From contig JANOPA010000074.1 in NCBI GenBank assembly GCA_031421635.1, forward strand, positions 1-64,000: 64,000 nucleotides of DNA, given 5' to 3'. The notes under the pieces were generated by a model. The model saw nothing but the letters and a program-made list of their open reading frames with translations, searched no databases and had not been told where the DNA came from. This document shows positions 59,571 through 64,000 of the stretch, in pieces (within the stretch, counting starts at the first letter, position 1; each line of letters begins with the position of its first letter). Both the position numbers and the translations under genes were made by a program. Origin of the DNA: JAPOKJ01 sp031421635 (lineage in GTDB: Bacteria > Pseudomonadota > Gammaproteobacteria > Burkholderiales > Burkholderiaceae_E).

Positions 59571-60620
59571 TTACGTAGTCTCGGCCTTTAAAGCCTTGTC
59601 CGCAGCCTTCATCTTACTGGCATCCTGTTTTCGGGCGTTCGCTTTCGCTTCGGCGCGACGCCCCGAAAAGCGCCCAATCAAGGTGTCAAACCAACGGCCG
59701 CTGGTGGACGCTTTGAGTGTATCGGTTTGTACAACAATATTTCTAAGCGCGCGTTGCAGAGCGAAAACGCTCTGAGGTCGCTCCATGCTATTAAGCTTCA
59801 GACACCAATCCAAAACGTCGACAATCGGATGCGAATAATACCCGCGCAGTTTGGCAATATTTGCGGGCATGCGATCGTCGAGCTCGCGCTGATCAGCGGG
59901 CTGGGGTGGCGCACCCGTCATGCAGGCGTACATAGTCGCACCGAGGCTATAAATGTCGGTCCACGGACCCAACTGAGGTTGTCGCCGATAAAGCTCAGGG
60001 GCTGCAAAGCCCGGGGTATACATCGGAAAAATTTTGCCTCCAACCGAATCCAGGATTTTTCGGGCGGCTCCAAAGTCGAGTAGCAAAGGCGATCCGTCCA
60101 TACGCACAAAAATATTGGCAGGCTTTAGATCAAGATGCAAAAGGCGATTCGCGTGTACCTCACGCAAGCCGTTCATCACCAAGGTAAACAAGCGCAAAAC
60201 GTGGCGCTCTGGCAACACCAACCCAGCCGTTTTACCGCGATTCTTTAAAACGATCTCTTGAAGGCTACGACCTTGCTCGAAAGTCATCACCATATAAACG
60301 GTATCGTTGGCCCGAAAAAAATTCACCACCCGAACCACATTGGGGTGAAAAATTTGGGCAAGCGTTCGCCCTTCTTCAAAGAAACATTTTAGGCCATTGC
60401 GAAAAACACTAAGATGCTCAGGTGGCACTCTTGGCGCGAGCTCTCCTGCCACACGTTTAACCAAGGTGCTCGGCATGTATTCTTTGATCGCGAAGCGATT
60501 ACCTTGCGCATCATCAGCCAGATAAACAATGGAGAAGCCTCCACTGGCTATCTTTCTTACGATACGATAGTCACTGACCAGCAGACCATCGGGCAGGGGC
60601 GCGTTTTGTTGGGATCCCAT
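59571..60620 (-). CDS. Hanks-type serine/threonine protein kinase
   Basis: This 349-residue protein has the glycine loop IASGGFSIVYLAD, the ATP-anchoring Lys in FAIKEYMP, the catalytic loop HLDLKPANIFV and the metal-binding DFGAAR. The activation segment ends FAAPELYRR. There is no transmembrane segment or extracellular sensor; the C-terminal ~40 residues are Lys/Ala-rich. It is divergent from yicC by a very short gap, so promoters of the two must overlap. The phosphatase gene lies 96 nt downstream. Confidence 0.9.
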   Translation of the reverse strand: MGSQQNAPLPDGLLVSDYRIVRKIASGGFSIVYLADDAQGNRFAIKEYMPSTLVKRVAGELAPRVPPEHLSVFRNGLKCFFEEGRTLAQIFHPNVVRVVNFFRANDTVYMVMTFEQGRSLQEIVLKNRGKTAGLVLPERHVLRLFTLVMNGLREVHANRLLHLDLKPANIFVRMDGSPLLLDFGAARKILDSVGGKIFPMYTPGFAAPELYRRQPQLGPWTDIYSLGATMYACMTGAPPQPADQRELDDRMPANIAKLRGYYSHPIVDVLDWCLKLNSMERPQSVFALQRALRNIVVQTDTLKASTSGRWFDTLIGRFSGRRAEAKANARKQDASKMKAADKALKAETT

Positions 60621-60700
60621 TGCCCCCTATTCTAGCCGTAAGCGAGTGGTTTTTGCACTCTCGACCGACCTTTCAACCTACTCAGAACCTCTCCCCATCC

Positions 60701-61636
60701 ATGAGCAACGCTGCCAAGCCTTCCAAGCCGAGACCGATTCAAAGCATGACGGGCTCTGCCTCGGAGCATCAAAACACCCCGGCTCTCAATGTGCAAGTGG
60801 AACTGAAGAGCGTCAATTCTCGTTTCCTGGATTTGAGCTTTAAGTTGGCCGATGAGGTTCGCCAGTTAGAGCAGACTCTGAGGGATCGTCTATTGGCAAG
60901 TTTTCTTCGTGGCAAAATCGAGTGCAAGGTGTCGCTCCGCTTGCCGCCAGCCGCGCCGTCGAGCGAGCTCGCAGCCATTGATCCGCAGGCTCTAAAAGCC
61001 TTGCAATTGCTCCAAAATCAAGTGCTCGCACACATGCCTGGCGCCAAGCCTTTGACAGTAGCAGAGGCTTTGAAGTGGCCGGGAGTCTTGCCGGAGCCAA
61101 GCTTGCCGCAGGACATTGAGGAGGCGACACTGGCCGTCATGAACCTTGCTGTAGAAAAGCTTATTTCGGCGCGGCAAACTGAAGGTCAGGCCCTTGCCAG
61201 CTTCATTGAAGACCGCCTTGACGACATCGCAAAATTGGTCGACGCGATCAAGCATCGCTCCCCTGAACTGATGGCCGCCTATGAAACCAAGCTCCTGGAG
61301 CGCTTAGACGCGACCTTGGGCAAGGCAGAAAACCTGAATCAAGCGATTCCTAAGGAAGAAACTCTCGCCCGCATTCGTCAAGAAATCACTCTTTATGGCA
61401 TCAAGATCGATGTCGCTGAAGAAATTTCCCGGCTCGAGAGCCATATCAAGGAGTGTCGCGCGGTGATGCGCAAGCCAGGCCCCTGTGGAAAACGCTTAGA
61501 CTTCATGGTGCAGGAGCTCAACCGTGAGGCCAATACCTTGGGTTCCAAGTCGGTCGCTATAGGTTTGAGCCAAACGGCGGTCGATTTAAAGGTGCTGATC
61601 GAGCAAATTCGCGAACAAATCCAGAATCTCGAATAA
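60701..61636 (+). CDS. yicC: YicC-family endoribonuclease
   Basis: This 311-residue protein has IQSMTGSASEHQN at the N-terminus, LKSVNSRFLDLSFKLADEVR, and the C-terminal DUF1732 region ISRLESHIKECRAVM, then CGKRLDFMVQELNREANTLG and SVAIGLSQTAVDLKVLIEQI. YicC has been characterised as an endoribonuclease. ATG 60701 was chosen because the upstream in-frame codons are unconserved and cross the kinase start. Confidence 0.92.
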   Translation: MSNAAKPSKPRPIQSMTGSASEHQNTPALNVQVELKSVNSRFLDLSFKLADEVRQLEQTLRDRLLASFLRGKIECKVSLRLPPAAPSSELAAIDPQALKALQLLQNQVLAHMPGAKPLTVAEALKWPGVLPEPSLPQDIEEATLAVMNLAVEKLISARQTEGQALASFIEDRLDDIAKLVDAIKHRSPELMAAYETKLLERLDATLGKAENLNQAIPKEETLARIRQEITLYGIKIDVAEEISRLESHIKECRAVMRKPGPCGKRLDFMVQELNREANTLGSKSVAIGLSQTAVDLKVLIEQIREQIQNLE

Positions 61637-61684
61637 ATCGAGTAAAATCAACGTTTTAGTGGTTATTGGAAGAGGTTGTTGAAT

Positions 61685-61888
61685 ATGGCTAGAATTACCG
61701 TCGAAGACTGTTTGAAGCAAATTCCTAATCGCTTTGATTTGGCTCTGGCTGCCACCTATCGTGCCCGCATGTTGGCCCAAGGCCACAGTCCAAAAATTGA
61801 ATCAAAAGACAAACCAACCGTCACTGCCTTGCGCGAAATCGCTGCGGGCAAAGTCGGTATCGAAATGCTACGGCGCGTACCCACCTAA
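61685..61888 (+). CDS. rpoZ: RNA polymerase omega subunit
   Basis: This 67-residue protein, MARITVEDCLKQIPNRFDLA followed by RARMLAQGHSP and TALREIAAGKVG, is full length for omega. It assists RNA polymerase assembly and contributes to the ppGpp site, which fits its position directly upstream of spoT. ATG 61685 follows an AGAGG ribosome-binding site. In most betaproteobacteria gmk precedes it; here yicC ends 48 nt upstream. Confidence 0.95.
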   Translation: MARITVEDCLKQIPNRFDLALAATYRARMLAQGHSPKIESKDKPTVTALREIAAGKVGIEMLRRVPT

Positions 61889-61900
61889 GTTGCCGAACCG

Positions 61901-61931
61901 CTGTCTTGTCTACATCGGAGAGGCAAGACAG
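61901..61931. repeat. Hairpin between rpoZ and spoT
   Basis: CTGTCTTG (61901–61908) pairs with CAAGACAG (61924–61931). No T-tract follows, so it is more likely an mRNA structure than a terminator. Confidence 0.5.
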
Positions 61932-61959
61932 TTAGTGGTTTCCGTGGCACACTTAAGCC

Positions 61960-64000
61960 ATGGAACTACAGACTCAAGATCCAAAAATCTCGTCCGACCC
62001 GAGTCAAGATGACATCACTCGGCTGGATAGCTATGCTATTCAAACTGAGTCGCACCAAGTGGCTACCCTCGGTAGTCTGACCGCGAAAATCGCGTACCTT
62101 GGGGAAGAGGGCATCAAGCGAATTCGCGATGCCTATCGTCAAAGCGATGAGGCTCATCTCGGCCAGTTTCGCACGAGCGGCGAGCCTTACATCAGCCATC
62201 CGATCGCAGTGGCTGAGGTCTGCGCGGGCTGGAGGCTCGACACCGAATCGATCATGGCTGCCCTGCTGCACGATGTGCTCGAGGATACCCCGGTCTCCAA
62301 GCAAGATTTGATGGAACGCTTCGGCATCGTGGTCGCCGACTTGGTCGACGGCTTGTCGAAATTGGAACGGGTTCATTTCAGCTCGAAAGAACAGCAGCAG
62401 GCGGAAAGTTTCCGGAAGATGCTTTTGGCGATGGCGCGCGATCTACGCGTCATCCTTATTAAGCTCGCCGACCGCTTGCACAATATGCGGACGCTCCAAG
62501 GCCTCCCTCAATCCAAGCGCGAGCGCATTGCACGCGAAACCATGGACATATACGCGCCTATCGCCCACCGCCTCGGGCTTTACGCTTTGTACCGTGAGCT
62601 TCTCGACCGCGGTTTCGAAGCACTCCACCCGATTCGCTCCAGAGTCTTGCGACAGGCCATGTTAAATGCTCGTCGCAATCGACGTGAGGTGCTAACCGAA
62701 ATTTACGTGCAAGTGCAAAACGCCCTACCCGAGAACGGTATGTCAGCGGAGGTGTATGGACGGGAGAAAACGCTCCATAGCATTCACGAGAAAATGAAAG
62801 CCAAAGGATTGAGCTTTGCTCAGGTCTTGGATGTCTACGGTTTTCGAGTGATTGTTGACGATCGCTTGAGTTGCTATCTTGCGTTGGGCGTTTTGCATTC
62901 CTTGTTTAAGCCAATGCCTGGTCGATTTAAGGACTACGTGGCGAATCCCAAGGCTAATGGTTATCAATCATTGCACACCACCTTAGTGGGCCCTTCCGGG
63001 GCACCGGTCGAGTTTCAGATTCGTAGCAAAGAGATGCAACGCTTCGCCGAGGCCGGTGTGGCGGCTCATTGGCTTTACAAATCTGACGTACAGAGCTTTT
63101 CAGATTTACATCACCTTACCCACCAGTGGCTTCGATCGCTGCTGGACATTCAAAGCAATACGGGCGACGCACTGGAGTTCATTGAGCACGTCAAAGTTGA
63201 TCTCTTTCCTGACGAGGTGTTCGTTTTTACGCCGCGTGGCGAGATTCGCTCTCTAACCCGCGGCGCGACCGTGCTCGACTATGCTTTTATTGTGCATACT
63301 GATGTGGGTCGCCACGCTGTTTCCGCGCGGGTCAACCATAAGGATGTTGCACTGAGCACCGAGCTTCGTAATAGCGACGTTGTAGAAGTCATTACTGATG
63401 TCGCCTCCAATCCAGGACCCGAGTCACTAAATTGGGTGAAGACTGGTAAGGCGCGCGCGGAAATTCGTCAGTACTTGCGACGCATGCAAGGTAAGGAATC
63501 CATTGAAATGGGGCAACGATTATTGGAGCAGGCCCTAGCCTCCTTACGCATTGACGCCGCGGCTCTTCCCGCCAGCGTGCTCGATAATTCGGCTCAAGAT
63601 GGCGGCCTCAGGAATGTGGAAGAGCTTTATTCCGAGATCGGTCTTGCTAAAAGACTGGCGCAAGTCGAGGCGCGCGCCATCGCATTGCGGCTAGGCGGAA
63701 AAACAGCTGCCGCAATGCTCTTGCCCAAATTAGCTCCAGTAATGATTCAAGGCTCGGAACACGGCGCCATCCACTTCGCGCCTTGTTGCTCTCCATTGCC
63801 AGATGAGCCTATCATCGGTCAGTTAAAGGGGGGCCACGGCCTAACTATTCATCGCATGAACTGCAGCGTGGCTGAGCGCATTAAAGAGCGAGATCCCGAG
63901 CGCTGGATTGGTGTGAAATGGTCAGAAGACTCGCCCCAGTCGAGTTACAAATGCCGCCTCGAGATTTTGGTCAAAAATGAGCGCGGAGCGCTCGGAAAAA
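61960..64000 (+). CDS. spoT: Bifunctional (p)ppGpp synthetase/hydrolase, 3' end outside the window
   Basis: About 680 residues are visible from ATG 61960. The HD hydrolase domain includes YISHPIAVAEVCAGW and MAALLHDVLEDT, with DRLHNMRTL. The synthetase domain has VYGREKTLHSIHEKM, RFKDYVANPKANGYQSLHTT and AHWLY. A TGS domain follows (VFTPRGEIRSLTRGATVLDY). The RFKD-type synthetase motif is that of bifunctional enzymes rather than mono-functional RelA. The C-terminal ACT region begins at the window edge. It controls the stringent response together with the omega subunit encoded upstream. Confidence 0.94.
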   Translation, partial: MELQTQDPKISSDPSQDDITRLDSYAIQTESHQVATLGSLTAKIAYLGEEGIKRIRDAYRQSDEAHLGQFRTSGEPYISHPIAVAEVCAGWRLDTESIMAALLHDVLEDTPVSKQDLMERFGIVVADLVDGLSKLERVHFSSKEQQQAESFRKMLLAMARDLRVILIKLADRLHNMRTLQGLPQSKRERIARETMDIYAPIAHRLGLYALYRELLDRGFEALHPIRSRVLRQAMLNARRNRREVLTEIYVQVQNALPENGMSAEVYGREKTLHSIHEKMKAKGLSFAQVLDVYGFRVIVDDRLSCYLALGVLHSLFKPMPGRFKDYVANPKANGYQSLHTTLVGPSGAPVEFQIRSKEMQRFAEAGVAAHWLYKSDVQSFSDLHHLTHQWLRSLLDIQSNTGDALEFIEHVKVDLFPDEVFVFTPRGEIRSLTRGATVLDYAFIVHTDVGRHAVSARVNHKDVALSTELRNSDVVEVITDVASNPGPESLNWVKTGKARAEIRQYLRRMQGKESIEMGQRLLEQALASLRIDAAALPASVLDNSAQDGGLRNVEELYSEIGLAKRLAQVEARAIALRLGGKTAAAMLLPKLAPVMIQGSEHGAIHFAPCCSPLPDEPIIGQLKGGHGLTIHRMNCSVAERIKERDPERWIGVKWSEDSPQSSYKCRLEILVKNERGALGK

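Overview
This window reads as a chromosomal segment of a betaproteobacterium, most likely order Burkholderiales (Alcaligenaceae-like). The evidence is a Bug/TctC solute receptor, the type III pantothenate kinase coaX, class I fumarase next to an M81 (MlrC) peptidase, the glnA–DUF4124–ntrB–ntrC cluster, and the hemW–rdgB–rph–PP2C–kinase–yicC–rpoZ–spoT block. The family is an inference; the sequence fixes only the broader group.

Positions 1–6050 are a decayed, cassette-like accessory region. It contains the start of an IS91-associated tyrosine recombinase, an attC-bounded ParE-type toxin–antitoxin cassette, the C-terminal scar of an IS91-family transposase, BrnT/BrnA, two internally deleted group II intron copies, a DUF433/DUF5615 toxin–antitoxin pair with a nonsense mutation, an IS110 fragment, a SnoaL-like protein, and a dfrB-type (R67-like) trimethoprim-insensitive dihydrofolate reductase whose last codons are fused to a duplicated DUF433 fragment. 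The key observation is that removing 349–1014 restores a palindromic site with perfectly paired core boxes (GTCCAAC/GTTGGAC), which is the footprint of an integron cassette insertion. No integron integrase is seen, so this looks like a cluster of attC sites lacking IntI.

Positions 6054–31100 are mostly housekeeping and metabolic genes. They include an orphan PilB/GspE-like ATPase with a spermidine-synthase-like protein, htpG, a MocR regulator divergent from a LysE exporter, a DMT exporter, 3-hydroxyisobutyryl-CoA hydrolase co-directional with parE–parC (topoisomerase IV), kup, a run of small conserved proteins, a 3-hydroxyisobutyrate-dehydrogenase-like enzyme with a Bug receptor, an RNase II-like exonuclease and a MobA-like 3-hydroxybenzoate hydroxylase.

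Positions 31100–34840 are a second accessory patch. A LysR gene is cut after about 115 codons at the point where a phage-type muramidase gene starts. An unknown gene and a PanA/PanT-type (Panacea) toxin–antitoxin pair follow, and the patch ends at the 3' end of tRNA-Ser(GGA).

Positions 34844–64000 return to core genome: UPF0114, fumarase, M81 peptidase, coaX, an MFS permease, a HbpS-like protein, a YdcF-like protein, prpE, an NlpC/P60 hydrolase, tRNA-Glu and tRNA-Ala, folD, oligopeptidase A, xthA, the nitrogen-control cluster with a palindromic NtrC box upstream of glnA, hemW, rdgB, rph, a PP2C phosphatase/Ser-Thr kinase pair, yicC, rpoZ and an incomplete spoT. The gmk gene usually found between yicC and rpoZ is absent here.
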